Source: Flavobacteriaceae bacterium
GTDB taxonomy: Bacteria; Bacteroidota; Bacteroidia; Flavobacteriales; Flavobacteriaceae
Direction: 5' to 3'
Assembly: GCA_016780065.1 (NCBI GenBank)
Contig: JADHML010000009.1
Coordinates: forward strand, 1-40,063
DNA length: 40,063 nucleotides
Below, one piece after another: positions 1 through 9,130 of the stretch; within the stretch, counting starts at the first letter, position 1; each line of letters opens with the position of its first letter. The position numbers and the translations under genes were made by a program. A model generated the notes under the pieces. It was not told where the DNA came from, did no database searches, and saw nothing but the letters and a program-made list of their open reading frames with translations.

Positions 1-14
1 GTAAAAAATTGAAC

Positions 15-833
15 ATGAAACCACAATGGGAATCTCTCGCAAATTATTCCGATATTTTATTTGAATTTTATAATGGGGTAGCTAAAATCACCATTAACCG
101 ACCAAAAGTTTATAACGCATTTCGCCCCGAAACCAACACACAAATGTTGGAGGCTATTGATATCTGTAGAGAACGTGAAGACATCGACATAGTAGTCTTT
201 ACGGGGGCTGGTGACAAGGCTTTTTGTAGTGGTGGCGATCAGAACGTAAAAGGAATTGGCGGTTATGTTGGAGATGATGGCGTTCCACGATTAAACGTGT
301 TAGACTTACATAAAAAAATTCGAGAACTGCCCAAGCCTGTCATTGCTATGGTCAATGGCTATGCAATTGGAGGAGGACATGTGCTTCATGTTGTATGTGA
401 CCTTACCATAGCTAGTGAGAATGCTATTTTTGGTCAGACAGGTCCTAAGGTTGGGAGTTTTGATGGCGGTTTTGGCTCTTCATATTTAGCTCGCCATGTA
501 GGTCAGAAAAAAGCTAGAGAGATCTGGTTTTTGTGTCAGCAATACTCGGCTGATGAGGCTTTGGAGATGGGCTTAGTCAATAAGGTTGTGCCGTTAGATC
601 AACTCGAATCTACCGTTCTTGAATGGTGTGCGATCATGCAACAGCGAAGTCCATTGGCTCTACGTATGATCAAAAGGAGTATGAATGCAGAACTCGATGG
701 TCAACATGGATTGATGCAATTGGCTGGTGATGCGACACTTCTTTATTATCTCACTGAGGAAGCTCAAGAAGGTAAACATGCATTTTTGGAAAAGCGCGCT
801 CCTGATTTCAAAAAATACCCTAAGTTTCCCTAA
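15..833 (+). CDS. menB: 1,4-dihydroxy-2-naphthoyl-CoA synthase
   Basis: Crotonase-fold enzyme that closes the second naphthoquinone ring, converting o-succinylbenzoyl-CoA to 1,4-dihydroxy-2-naphthoyl-CoA in menaquinone synthesis; cytosolic. Seen: the oxyanion-hole segment CSGGDQ near residues 71-76, the glycine-rich GYAIGGGH near 115-122, and the MenB signature [13 protein letters not shown] near 143-155, which separates MenB from other enoyl-CoA hydratases. At 272 residues the length is normal. An in-frame TTG six bases upstream could start translation, but ATG at 15 is preferred. The gene opens a same-strand run with menA, menC and menE, so it is very probably one operon; genes upstream of the window are not visible. 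Function is secure from family signatures and context. Confidence 0.96.
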   Translation: MKPQWESLANYSDILFEFYNGVAKITINRPKVYNAFRPETNTQMLEAIDICREREDIDIVVFTGAGDKAFCSGGDQNVKGIGGYVGDDGVPRLNVLDLHKKIRELPKPVIAMVNGYAIGGGHVLHVVCDLTIASENAIFGQTGPKVGSFDGGFGSSYLARHVGQKKAREIWFLCQQYSADEALEMGLVNKVVPLDQLESTVLEWCAIMQQRSPLALRMIKRSMNAELDGQHGLMQLAGDATLLYYLTEEAQEGKHAFLEKRAPDFKKYPKFP

Positions 834-839
834 AATCAC

Positions 840-1754
840 TTGAATTTGAGCATATTTTCTTCAATAGCAATATGGATTCGGGTGGCTCGGTTGAGAACCC
901 TCCCTCTTTCGCTTTCGGGAATTGTTGTTGGCTCTAGCGCAGCTTATGCTATCTCCGCTTTTGATCTAACGATTTTTTTACTAGCCATCTTTACTACAAT
1001 TAGCTTTCAAGTCTTGTCAAACTTAGCTAACGACTATGGCGACGGAGTCAAAGGCACTGACAACAATGACCGTGTTGGTCCGCAGCGAGGGATACAGTCT
1101 GGTCAAATAAAACCACACATACTGAGGATTGTAATTTGGATCAACTCATTGGTTTCAATGCTTCTAACGCTGCTGCTGGTGTTTGTGGCATTTGGTTCAA
1201 ACGTTCAATCTACCCTCTTTTTTATTGTAATAGGAGCCTTGGCTATCGCATCAGCTGTTTTTTATACAGTGGGTTCAAAAGCATATGGCTACAAAGGGTT
1301 TGGAGATGTTTTTGTCTTTGTTTTTTTTGGTTTAGTTAGTGTGATTGGAAGCAATTATTTATTTGTCAAAACCATAGACTTTTTATTGTTTTTACCAGCC
1401 ACAGCCATTGGTATGTTTTCTGTCGGTGTTCTTCACCTAAACAATATGCGTGACGTATCAAACGACACAAACTTTGGCAAGAATACACTCGCGGTTCGTT
1501 TGGGAGTTCGTAAATCTAACGCTTACCATGTTTTTTTGATATTGACCCCTATCATACTTACATTGATATATGCATATTTAAGCTCCAGTCCTTATTGTTA
1601 TTTAATCGTATTGTTTTTAGGAATACCCCTTTTTAGTCATTTAAAACGTATACTCAATCGACATTCAGAAAAGGATTTGGACTCCGAATTGAAAAAGATT
1701 GCAATCTTAACTTTCTTATATGCTTGTCTGTTTGGTGTTTTAATCAATTTATAA
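840..1754 (+). CDS. menA: 1,4-dihydroxy-2-naphthoate polyprenyltransferase
   Basis: UbiA-family membrane prenyltransferase that attaches the isoprenoid tail to dihydroxynaphthoate to give demethylmenaquinone. The first Asp motif NDYGD lies at residues 64-68 with a following KGTDN, and the second DVSND at 204-208; both bind Mg-diphosphate in this family. About eight hydrophobic helices span the 304 residues. The start codon is TTG only 6 bases after the menB stop; no in-frame ATG lies near the N-terminal RTLPLSLSG segment that begins the conserved domain, so the TTG is accepted. It probably depends on menB translation. The reaction is inferred from the family and the flanking men genes. Confidence 0.93.
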   Translation: MNLSIFSSIAIWIRVARLRTLPLSLSGIVVGSSAAYAISAFDLTIFLLAIFTTISFQVLSNLANDYGDGVKGTDNNDRVGPQRGIQSGQIKPHILRIVIWINSLVSMLLTLLLVFVAFGSNVQSTLFFIVIGALAIASAVFYTVGSKAYGYKGFGDVFVFVFFGLVSVIGSNYLFVKTIDFLLFLPATAIGMFSVGVLHLNNMRDVSNDTNFGKNTLAVRLGVRKSNAYHVFLILTPIILTLIYAYLSSSPYCYLIVLFLGIPLFSHLKRILNRHSEKDLDSELKKIAILTFLYACLFGVLINL

Positions 1755-1764
1755 TGCGTTCGCA

Positions 1765-2799
1765 ATGAAATATCAATTCCGAAAACATCGACTTTATTTT
1801 AAAACTCCAGGAGGTACTTCAAGAGGAACTTTGTCCCACAAAGACAGTTGGTTTATCATTCTTGAAGACCAAGGAAAGTTGGGTGTTGGGGAATGTAGCA
1901 TCATAAAAGGTTTAAGTCCAGAAACCCCTGATCAAGTTGAGAACGCATTGATTCAAATCGGACGTGAAATTCATTTGGGTTTCGAGGTGCTCTACAGTAA
2001 ATTTTCAAAAATGCCAGCAGTTCAATTTTCATTAGAAATGGCTTTTCGTGGGCTAAGCTCAAATGACCCTTTTATTCTTTTTGATAATTCTTTCACCAAT
2101 TCTACAAATCAAATACATATCAACGGCTTGGTGTGGATGGGTGATCCAGATTTTATGCGCCAACAAATAGATGAAAAATTATCTATGGGGTTTGAATGTA
2201 TAAAACTCAAAATAGGTGCTTTGGATTTTGACTTGGAATGTTCGCTGATTTCAGATTTACGCGAACGGTTCGATGCTTCCAATCTTCAAATTCGCGTGGA
2301 TGCTAATGGAGCTTTTTCCACTGAGGATGCCATGTACAAGTTAACTCGCTTATCTAAATATGATATCCACTCAATAGAGCAACCCATCGCTGTCGATCAA
2401 TGGAAAGACATGGAAGCCTTGTGTAAATCTTCTCCTATTCCGATTGCTTTAGACGAAGAACTGATAGGTCGGACAACTGATCAACAAAAGAAGAGTTTAT
2501 TGGAAAATATACGACCCCAGTACTTGGTTCTTAAACCAAGTCTTATTGGAGGTTGGAGAGGCGCAGACCGCTGGGTTTCTTTGGCAGAAGAGTTTGGTAT
2601 AGATTGGTGGGTTACTAGTGCACTTGAAAGCAATGTGGGCCTCAATGCGATTGCCCAATGGTGTGCCCAAAAAAACACATCCTTACCTCAAGGATTAGGT
2701 ACAGGTCAGCTTTTTACAAACAATATAGATAGTCCTTTGTATCTTGAAGGCAGTTTTTTGGGTTACAACCCAAAATTGGATTGGAATTTTAATATTTAA
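1765..2799 (+). CDS. menC: o-succinylbenzoate synthase (enolase superfamily)
   Basis: Dehydrates SHCHC to o-succinylbenzoate in the menaquinone pathway. Enolase-superfamily catalytic set seen in order: KLK with Lys147 and Lys149, metal ligands Asp179 (VDANG), Glu205 (EQP) and Asp230 (LDEE), then Lys257 (LVLKPS) as the opposite base. This is the OSBS/muconate-lactonizing pattern. At 344 residues it is close to Bacteroidota MenC. Enolase-superfamily members with this residue set also include dipeptide epimerases and N-acylamino acid racemases, but the position between menA and menE settles the assignment. ATG start 10 bases after menA. Confidence 0.93.
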   Translation: MKYQFRKHRLYFKTPGGTSRGTLSHKDSWFIILEDQGKLGVGECSIIKGLSPETPDQVENALIQIGREIHLGFEVLYSKFSKMPAVQFSLEMAFRGLSSNDPFILFDNSFTNSTNQIHINGLVWMGDPDFMRQQIDEKLSMGFECIKLKIGALDFDLECSLISDLRERFDASNLQIRVDANGAFSTEDAMYKLTRLSKYDIHSIEQPIAVDQWKDMEALCKSSPIPIALDEELIGRTTDQQKKSLLENIRPQYLVLKPSLIGGWRGADRWVSLAEEFGIDWWVTSALESNVGLNAIAQWCAQKNTSLPQGLGTGQLFTNNIDSPLYLEGSFLGYNPKLDWNFNI

Positions 2800-2802
2800 T
2801 AA

Positions 2803-3738
2803 ATGTATATAGAAAAAGTTTTTTTGGGAAAAACAGATGCTTGGCGATTTGTTTTAGGAGCTATTTTAGTGGTTGTTGCTATTGTAATAGCGCAATTTCC
2901 ATTTGTCATAGCTGTCATAAGTGAAGTAGGGCTTGAAGGATTGTCTACATTAGATGAAAGTGAAATGTTAAGTGTTTTGGAGCCAAACACATCTCTTTTT
3001 TATCTTCTGTTGCCTTTTGCTGTTGCCTTTTTCGCCATTTTATTAGTGGTCAAAAAGATTCATCATCAAAAACTCGTAAACTTTTTAACCACCCGTCCCC
3101 GTTTTGATTGGCAACGGGTCTTTTTTTCATTTTTCTTGGTAGCCATTTTAGCGATTCTTAGCCTTGCAATTGATTATTATTTCAGCCCTGAAAAATACGT
3201 TTGGAATTATAATGCAAATGATTTTTTGATATTGTTGATCATTGCGGTGTTAATGGTCCCTTTGCAGACGACCGCTGAGGAATTCTTTTTTAGGGGTTAT
3301 TTAACGCAGGGCTTTGGTCTGTGGTCTCGCAACCGTTGGGTACCGCTGATAATCACTTCTTTATTGTTTGGTTTATTACATGGCTCAAACCCTGAGGTTG
3401 CCAAAATGGGATCGGCTTTGATTTTGGTTTACATAACTACAGGTTTCTTTTTAGCTATTCTTACTCTCATGGATGAAGGATTGGAACTAGCCATTGGGTT
3501 TCATGCGGCCAACAATTTGATAGTAGCTCTTTTGGTAACTTCTGATTGGACTGCTTTTCAAACGCATTCCATTTTTAAAAATATTGCAGAACCTGAACTG
3601 ATTTTTTACCTAATTGCTCCTCCTGTTATGTATCTGATTGTTGGATATGTGTTTGCTAAAAAATATAAATGGTCTTCTTGGCGTTCTAAATTAACGGGAG
3701 TCGTCGAAACCAACAATCAAGATGTCCGAGAATCCTAG
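2803..3738 (+). CDS. CPBP family intramembrane metalloprotease in the men operon
   Basis: Predicted multi-pass membrane protein with the CPBP (Abi/CAAX-protease-like) signature: Glu159-Glu160 followed by Arg164 in AEEFFFRGY, His193 in FGLLHGS and His234 in GFHAANN, which are the expected metal-binding and catalytic residues. About seven hydrophobic stretches are visible across 311 residues, with a basic tail. The substrate is unknown; members of this family cleave prenylated or small membrane proteins or act in bacteriocin self-immunity. It begins 4 bases after menC and overlaps menE by 17 bases, so it is surely co-transcribed with quinone genes. Whether it serves menaquinone synthesis or only shares the transcript cannot be told from sequence. 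Confidence 0.88.
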   Translation: MYIEKVFLGKTDAWRFVLGAILVVVAIVIAQFPFVIAVISEVGLEGLSTLDESEMLSVLEPNTSLFYLLLPFAVAFFAILLVVKKIHHQKLVNFLTTRPRFDWQRVFFSFFLVAILAILSLAIDYYFSPEKYVWNYNANDFLILLIIAVLMVPLQTTAEEFFFRGYLTQGFGLWSRNRWVPLIITSLLFGLLHGSNPEVAKMGSALILVYITTGFFLAILTLMDEGLELAIGFHAANNLIVALLVTSDWTAFQTHSIFKNIAEPELIFYLIAPPVMYLIVGYVFAKKYKWSSWRSKLTGVVETNNQDVRES

Positions 3739-4774
3739 TCTACATCCTGAATTTCGCCTAAATGGCGTTGCTTATGATTTAAATAACCTACTCATTCATG
3801 CAGATGAATTGCGTCAGACATCGGATCCTTTGCAAAAAGAATTGGGTTCTTTTTTACTAGATTGGTTTTCGGATTCCGAGACAATTGTTTTAAAAACTTC
3901 TGGTTCTACTGGGCGTCCGAAAAAAATTGTAGCTCAGAAGTCTAAATTGGTGGCTTCTGCACAATCTACAATTGCTTTTTGTGATTTAAAACCCAAACAG
4001 ACTTCTTTACTTTGTTTGCCCCTCATGTATATTGGTGGAAAAATGATGCTCATACGCGCAATGTTGGCAGGGTTACGGATAGATGTCGTCTATCCAACTT
4101 CTACACCATTTAATGAGGTTGATTTTTATGATTTTTCGGCAATCACACCTTACCAACTTCAACATTCCTTGACAAACTTTCATAAAATCAATAAGCTTCT
4201 TGTTGGTGGCGCCCCTGTCTCTTTTTCATTGGCAAATGAACTTAAGGGCAGTTCAACCCAAGTTTATGAAACTTATGGTATGACAGAAACCTTTAGCCAT
4301 GTTGCATTAAAAAATTTAAGTTTAGGTCACACACATTTTACAGCACTCCCAAATGTTTCTTTTGCCATTGATGAGGGTTGTTTGGTAATTCATGCGCCAT
4401 ACCTGTCTAAGAATCCTATCCAATCCAATGACAGGGTTGATTTGATATCCCCCACAGGCTTTGTGTGGTTGGGCAGATCTGATTATGTGATCAATTCAGG
4501 TGGTATCAAGCTTCACCCAGAACAAATTGAAGATAAACTCACTTTGCTTTTTAATCGTCCTGTACTCGTTTTTGGAATGCCTGATGATGCTTTGGGAGAG
4601 TCTTTGGCGGTGGTGTTTGAAGGAGATGTACCTAAGGGATGTGTTGAATCCATCAAAGACTCGAACTTGTTTGAACCTTATCAAAAACCCAAACACATTT
4701 ATTGTTTGCCTGAGTTTGTCAGATCAAATGATAAGTTAATGCGCCTCCAAACACTGAATCTATTACACAAGTAG
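3722..4774 (+). CDS. menE: o-succinylbenzoate-CoA ligase (short form)
   Basis: Adenylate-forming ligase that activates o-succinylbenzoate as the CoA thioester, the substrate of MenB. Seen: the ATP-binding loop KTSGSTGRPKK at 58-68, the adenylation motif YGMTET at 185-190, and the C-terminal catalytic lysine Lys338 in SNDKLMR. At 350 residues it is much shorter than the roughly 450-480 of Bacillus or E. coli MenE; compact versions are usual in Bacteroidota, and all key motifs remain. It overlaps the preceding protease gene by 17 bases in another frame, implying translational coupling. It closes the men cluster. Confidence 0.93.
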   Translation: MSENPSLHPEFRLNGVAYDLNNLLIHADELRQTSDPLQKELGSFLLDWFSDSETIVLKTSGSTGRPKKIVAQKSKLVASAQSTIAFCDLKPKQTSLLCLPLMYIGGKMMLIRAMLAGLRIDVVYPTSTPFNEVDFYDFSAITPYQLQHSLTNFHKINKLLVGGAPVSFSLANELKGSSTQVYETYGMTETFSHVALKNLSLGHTHFTALPNVSFAIDEGCLVIHAPYLSKNPIQSNDRVDLISPTGFVWLGRSDYVINSGGIKLHPEQIEDKLTLLFNRPVLVFGMPDDALGESLAVVFEGDVPKGCVESIKDSNLFEPYQKPKHIYCLPEFVRSNDKLMRLQTLNLLHK

Positions 4775-4824
4775 ATTTTTCAATCCTTTTAAAAAGTCGA
4801 TATTTGCACAAAACAAAATGAAAA

Positions 4825-5004
4825 ATGGGGTTAAATAAAAATAGCATATTCGCTTGGGCTTCTTTGATACTAACGATTATAGGAATTGCTCTTGTATTGT
4901 TAGGTGTCCTCAAATACCCTGAATACGCTATAGGGTTCAGCTTGGTTGGAACAGGGTTTATCGCGATCGGCTGGGCTTTTAATGCCCTAAAAGGGCGCGT
5001 CTAA
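4825..5004 (+). CDS. Small two-helix membrane protein (59 aa)
   Basis: Reading from ATG 4825 gives 59 residues beginning [12 protein letters not shown] and ending AFNALKGRV. Two hydrophobic helices (about residues 8-28 and 36-52) are joined by a short KYPEYAIG turn. It resembles a conserved short flavobacterial membrane protein family that I recall under the name CAL67264 family; that name is from memory and function is unknown. A weak -7-like GATATTTG lies at 4799-4806, so it may be transcribed apart from menE. Its stop overlaps the fumC stop by 4 bases tail to tail. The short GCCCT-AAA-AGGGC hairpin at 4984-4996 lies inside its 3' end but has no T tract. Confidence 0.72.
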   Translation: MGLNKNSIFAWASLILTIIGIALVLLGVLKYPEYAIGFSLVGTGFIAIGWAFNALKGRV

Positions 5005-6392
5005 CGTCCTATCATATCTTCAGGACGTACCCAAGCATCAAACTCTTTTTCCGTTAGGTAGCCTGTAGAGACTGCAGCCTCTCTAAGAGTAGTACCTTCT
5101 TTGTGGGCTTTGTTCGCAATTTCAGCCGCCTTGTAATACCCGATTTTATTATTTAGTGCAGTTACCAACATCAAAGAATCATTTAACAGCTGGTCTATAA
5201 CTTTTGTATTAGGCTCGATGCCTTTTGCACAATGTAGGTCAAAACTCACCGCCGCATCTGCTAATAAACGGGCAGATTCTAACACATTGGCACCCATAAG
5301 GGGTTTAAAAACATTAAGCTCAAAATGACCCTGTGCACCTCCAAATGCAACTGCCACATCATTTCCAATCACTTGTGCACAGACCATGGTCAATGCCTCA
5401 CACTGGGTGGGATTTACCTTACCAGGCATGATAGAACTTCCCGGTTCGTTAGCAGGAATGATCAACTCGCCTAAACCAGATCGTGGCCCACTTGCCATCA
5501 CACGAATATCGTGTGCAATTTTATTGAGTGAAACCGCCAGTTGACGCAATGCCCCATGAGTTTCTACCAAGGCGTCATGAGCGGCAAGAGCCTCAAATTT
5601 ATTAGAAGCTGATTTAAAAGGATGTCCTGTAAAATCTGCTATGTATTGCGCTACAAGTTCAGCATAGCCTTTTGGTGTGTTGATGCCAGTTCCTACTGCA
5701 GTTCCGCCCAAAGCCAACTCTGATAAGTGGGGTAGGGTGTTTTCTAAAGATTTAATTCCGTAGTTTAATTGCGCAACATAGCCTGAAAACTCTTGACCCA
5801 GACTTAGTGGAGTAGCATCCATCATGTGCGTACGACCTATTTTGATTACTTCATCGAACGCTTTTGATTTGACTTCGAAAGTATCTCTGAGCTGCTTGAT
5901 TGCTGGCAGGGTGTTTTCAACAATCAATTTGTAAATAGCAATGTGCATCCCTGTTGGAAAGGTGTCGTTAGAGGACTGAGATTTGTTTACATCGTCATTC
6001 GGATGCAGGGCTCGATCACCTTCTCCAAGCTTGTTGCCTTGCAACACATGTGCTCGGTTGGCAATAACTTCGTTTACGTTCATGTTGCTCTGTGTGCCCG
6101 ATCCCGTTTGCCATATAACCAAAGGAAACTGATCATCTAATTTACCTTCAAGGATCTCGTCACAAACCTGAGCAATTAAATCTCTTTTCTCCACATCCAA
6201 AGCACCTAGCGATTCATTGGTGTAAGCCGCTGCTTTTTTAAGAAAAGCAAATCCATAGATGATTTCTAATGGCATCGAAGCGACAGGACCAATTTTAAAA
6301 TTGTTTCTTGAACGCTCTGTTTGAGCACCCCAGTATTTGTTGGCAGGGACTTTTACAGATCCCATGGTGTCTTTTTCTGTTCGGAATGACAT
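5001..6392 (-). CDS. fumC: Class II fumarate hydratase
   Basis: Iron-independent fumarase of the TCA cycle interconverting fumarate and malate. Fumarase/aspartase superfamily landmarks: the [17 protein letters not shown] segment near 98-114, His189 in [10 protein letters not shown], and the signature [11 protein letters not shown] at 318-328 with catalytic Ser320, close to E. coli FumC numbering. At 463 residues it is full length. ATG start at 6392; a -7 box (TAACTTTG) ends 17 bases upstream, so the mRNA has a very short leader. It converges with the small membrane protein gene at 4825 and shares its last 4 bases with it. Confidence 0.97.
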   Translation of the reverse strand: MSFRTEKDTMGSVKVPANKYWGAQTERSRNNFKIGPVASMPLEIIYGFAFLKKAAAYTNESLGALDVEKRDLIAQVCDEILEGKLDDQFPLVIWQTGSGTQSNMNVNEVIANRAHVLQGNKLGEGDRALHPNDDVNKSQSSNDTFPTGMHIAIYKLIVENTLPAIKQLRDTFEVKSKAFDEVIKIGRTHMMDATPLSLGQEFSGYVAQLNYGIKSLENTLPHLSELALGGTAVGTGINTPKGYAELVAQYIADFTGHPFKSASNKFEALAAHDALVETHGALRQLAVSLNKIAHDIRVMASGPRSGLGELIIPANEPGSSIMPGKVNPTQCEALTMVCAQVIGNDVAVAFGGAQGHFELNVFKPLMGANVLESARLLADAAVSFDLHCAKGIEPNTKVIDQLLNDSLMLVTALNNKIGYYKAAEIANKAHKEGTTLREAAVSTGYLTEKEFDAWVRPEDMIGR

Positions 6393-6409
6393 GTGTTAAT
6401 AACTTTCTG

Positions 6410-6417
6410 CAAAGTTA
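6410..6417 (-). promoter_or_regulatory. -7 promoter element of fumC
   Basis: On the minus strand the bases read TAACTTTG, an exact match to the Bacteroidota -7 consensus TAnnTTTG, ending 17 bases before the fumC ATG. No clear TTTG -33 box sits 19-20 bases upstream. Assignment is by motif and position. Confidence 0.6.
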
Positions 6418-6451
6418 CGATAAAAACAGAAGCTGATTTATGCTGTCAAGG

Positions 6452-6482
6452 TTGTAAGACTGATACTTTCTGAATACATTTG
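6452..6482 (+). promoter_or_regulatory. Promoter of the small membrane protein at 6501
   Basis: TTG at 6452-6454, a 20-base spacer, then TACATTTG at 6475-6482, matching both halves of the Bacteroidota housekeeping promoter. It ends 18 bases before ATG 6501. This places the upstream in-frame TTG at 6480 inside the promoter, which argues that translation starts at 6501. Confidence 0.7.
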
Positions 6483-6500
6483 CATCATCAAAACAATCAT

Positions 6501-6671
6501 ATGTTTGAATTTGATCAATATCTAGGATTTCTTGCTTTCTTGACCATCTTAACCATTGGCTTTTGGCTGATGATATTCCTTATCGGATTTGTAGTGCCTT
6601 ATTGGCTGACTGGAAACCTGCTCGAATGGCTAAAAGAAAGAAAAGAAGCAAAAAAGAATTCGGAGGGTTAA
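6501..6671 (+). CDS. Small membrane protein (56 aa)
   Basis: Starts MFEFDQYLGF, has one long hydrophobic stretch (about residues 7-38, enough for one or two helices) and a charged tail rich in Lys and Glu (LKERKEAKKNSEG). The start was set at ATG 6501 because an in-frame TTG at 6480 falls within the -7 promoter box. Function is not recognised. The strong promoter match, good membrane topology and tight fit between neighbours support a real gene. Its TAA overlaps the receptor gene's stop by 4 bases tail to tail. Confidence 0.6.
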   Translation: MFEFDQYLGFLAFLTILTIGFWLMIFLIGFVVPYWLTGNLLEWLKERKEAKKNSEG

Positions 6672-9130
6672 AATTCAAAACCTCCACCATCACTTCCTGA
6701 ATCATACCCCCCAGTCCTTCTACGACTCTGACGCGCTTCTTCCTGTCTGAATCTATACGTAAATGTTAGCGTAAATGTAGGTTTTCTTCTCTGGTAATCT
6801 CCGTCGATTGTTACAAAATCAGTTTCTGTTGTGTATCTGTATTTGATCGTATTAAACAAATCGTTAAAGCGTAGATTAAGGGTCGCTTTTTCATTTAAAA
6901 CATCTTTGCTTAAGGCTAGATTAGAGTATAGAAAGCCTTTGCTGGTGCCAAAAGAAGATTTGTTTGGACCTCTATATCGCATAGAAATTTGTGATCTGAT
7001 TTTGTAAGGAAATGTATAGCTGTTACTCAAGCTCCCCGTCCAACTGACACTTTCAGTGTCATAACGCACCCCTTCATATGTACCATTTTCTTCTCTTTTA
7101 AAGAAGTTGACACTGAGGTTGGTCCGCATTCCCCTGATGGCTCTAATCGAGGAGTTGAATTCAACACCATACTCGTTTGTAGTGCCCAGATTCACGGGAA
7201 ATCTTTTTATCACATCAGTTTCTATCCCATTAACCAAAACAGTCTCTCCGCTAGTTACAGCAACCCTACTGATAGATTCTGTTGAATGTCTGTAGTAAAG
7301 TGAGCTGTTAAGGGTAAATTTTTTGAATTGTTTTATATAGCCAATATCCACTCCGTTTGAGTAACTAGGGTTCACTTCCGGATTTCCTTGAAAAAAGCTG
7401 GTTCGACTGGAGCGAGATTGAAAAGGGTTTAGAAACCAACTATTTGGGCGTGTTATCCTTCGGTTGTAGCCTAGTGTAACACTCGTTGTAGGATTTATCA
7501 CTAAACCCAAATTAAGTGTAGGAAACAAGTCTCTGTAGTTCTTCTCGCCATTTTCATAATCTCCGCTCAATTGATAAACACCCACACGAGTGTCCTCTAG
7601 TCTTAGTCCTGCCAGTATAGAAAAGTCACCGTACTTTTTTCCGAATTGTGAGTAGAATGCGTGTACCTCTTCACTGTAATTCAATGTGTTCGATAAATCT
7701 GTGTTGCGTATCAAGTTTTTTGAGGCATCTTCTATGAGAACTTCAAAGTCAATAACTTGATTGTTGATGTTTCCTCTGTATCCTGCCTCAAACTGTGTGT
7801 TTTCGTCAATTGGATAGACATAATCTATTTGCGCCAATTCACGATTTTGTTGATCATCTGTGATGTTCTTTTCAAAGGGTTCAGAAGCATTGCCTGTGTC
7901 ATCAAAGGACTGTAAGGAGGCCGTTTCTAGCTCTTCGTTCCATTCTTTTTGAAGGTTGACAGTCAATAAGTGACCCGCATCGTTAAATTTATGTTCAAAA
8001 TTAAATGATACCTGATCGTTCATGTCCAAATCTACCTCATCTTCATTTCGAGTTGACTTAATCTGAGTGTTGTCACTCAAAAATTGAGTTTGAGAATTAA
8101 CCGTTACATCAATTCCATCTCTGTGTGTGTTGGTATATATGAGAGAAAAGGATGTTTTTTTACCCAAATTTATATCTGTTCCAAAGTTTATATTAAATCC
8201 CTCTCGACGACGATCAAAAGATCTTTCTTCAATAAATTGATCTATTAAAGAATTGGATACATAGGTGTTTTTTTGATAAGCACCTCCTAAATTGGTGTTG
8301 TCTCGGTAGCCCGAATTGGTGAAAAAATTGAATTTCCCTTTTTTGTAATTGATGTTGGCAGTTCCGCCATAACTATCATTTCTACCCGCCGAAGTAGAAA
8401 AGACACCATTGAGCCCTTTTAGAAATTGTTTGGTGGTTACAATGTTGATGATTCCGGTTGATCCTTCTGCCTGATAACGTGCAGATGGTGAAGTAATCAC
8501 TTCTACTTTTTGTATGGTTTCTGCAGGGAGTTTAGACAAAGCCTCAACACCTCCTACGCTCGCCAATCCAGAGGGTTTTCCATCTATCAAAATTCGAACG
8601 TTCGTATTGCCTCTCAACTCTATATTTCCATCAATGTCTACAGAAACAGAGGGTACATTTTCCAACACATCAGAGACTGTACCTCCTTTGGTAACCAAAC
8701 TTTGTGATACATTGTAAATTCTTTTGTCCAACCTAATCTCCATCTCAGCCATTTGACTGACCACATCGACACCCTCTAGCTCGGTAGATTTAGATTCCAT
8801 TTGAATGTTTCCAATGTTTGCAGATTCTGAATATATTTTGGAAGCAATGACACTCGATTCAAACCCTATATAGTCAATAATTATTTTGTATTTACCTGAC
8901 TTAACCTTAATTGAAAAATTTCCAACTTCGTCTGTCAAACCACCATTAACAACCTTATCTCCATTCGCAGCATCAACAAATGAAACAGTTGCATATGGAA
9001 GTGTTTCCATAGATTCTGACGCTACAATTTTTCCTTTTATAGCAATAGATTTTTGTGCATACACCAAAGTAGCAGATAATAACACCACGTATAGAAGAGT
9101 GTGTTGAAAGTAAAGATTGATATTTTTCAA
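6668..9130 (-). CDS. TonB-dependent outer-membrane receptor (OMP beta-barrel family)
   Basis: Outer-membrane active transporter of 820 residues. In order: a signal peptide ending near ATLVYAQ, a carboxypeptidase-regulatory-like beta-sandwich (about 28-115), a plug domain ending near ARYQAEGSTGIINIVTTK, and a long beta-barrel whose repeats end in aromatic residues; the C-terminus is FEF after a Gly/Ser-rich stretch. It is shorter than SusC-type receptors and no susD-like gene is adjacent, so polysaccharide import is not indicated; the ligand is unknown. The start codon is TTG at 9130, overlapping the stop of the upstream HAD gene, which implies translational coupling. No alternative ATG precedes the signal peptide. 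Confidence 0.9.
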   Translation of the reverse strand: MKNINLYFQHTLLYVVLLSATLVYAQKSIAIKGKIVASESMETLPYATVSFVDAANGDKVVNGGLTDEVGNFSIKVKSGKYKIIIDYIGFESSVIASKIYSESANIGNIQMESKSTELEGVDVVSQMAEMEIRLDKRIYNVSQSLVTKGGTVSDVLENVPSVSVDIDGNIELRGNTNVRILIDGKPSGLASVGGVEALSKLPAETIQKVEVITSPSARYQAEGSTGIINIVTTKQFLKGLNGVFSTSAGRNDSYGGTANINYKKGKFNFFTNSGYRDNTNLGGAYQKNTYVSNSLIDQFIEERSFDRRREGFNINFGTDINLGKKTSFSLIYTNTHRDGIDVTVNSQTQFLSDNTQIKSTRNEDEVDLDMNDQVSFNFEHKFNDAGHLLTVNLQKEWNEELETASLQSFDDTGNASEPFEKNITDDQQNRELAQIDYVYPIDENTQFEAGYRGNINNQVIDFEVLIEDASKNLIRNTDLSNTLNYSEEVHAFYSQFGKKYGDFSILAGLRLEDTRVGVYQLSGDYENGEKNYRDLFPTLNLGLVINPTTSVTLGYNRRITRPNSWFLNPFQSRSSRTSFFQGNPEVNPSYSNGVDIGYIKQFKKFTLNSSLYYRHSTESISRVAVTSGETVLVNGIETDVIKRFPVNLGTTNEYGVEFNSSIRAIRGMRTNLSVNFFKREENGTYEGVRYDTESVSWTGSLSNSYTFPYKIRSQISMRYRGPNKSSFGTSKGFLYSNLALSKDVLNEKATLNLRFNDLFNTIKYRYTTETDFVTIDGDYQRRKPTFTLTFTYRFRQEEARQSRRRTGGYDSGSDGGGFEF

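Noticed and set aside
1136-1339. Plus-strand frame inside menA.
   Set aside because: Out-of-frame shadow of a well-supported membrane protein with no start signal of its own.
4984-4996. GCCCT-AAA-AGGGC hairpin as terminator for the men operon.
   Set aside because: No T tract on either strand and it lies within coding sequence.
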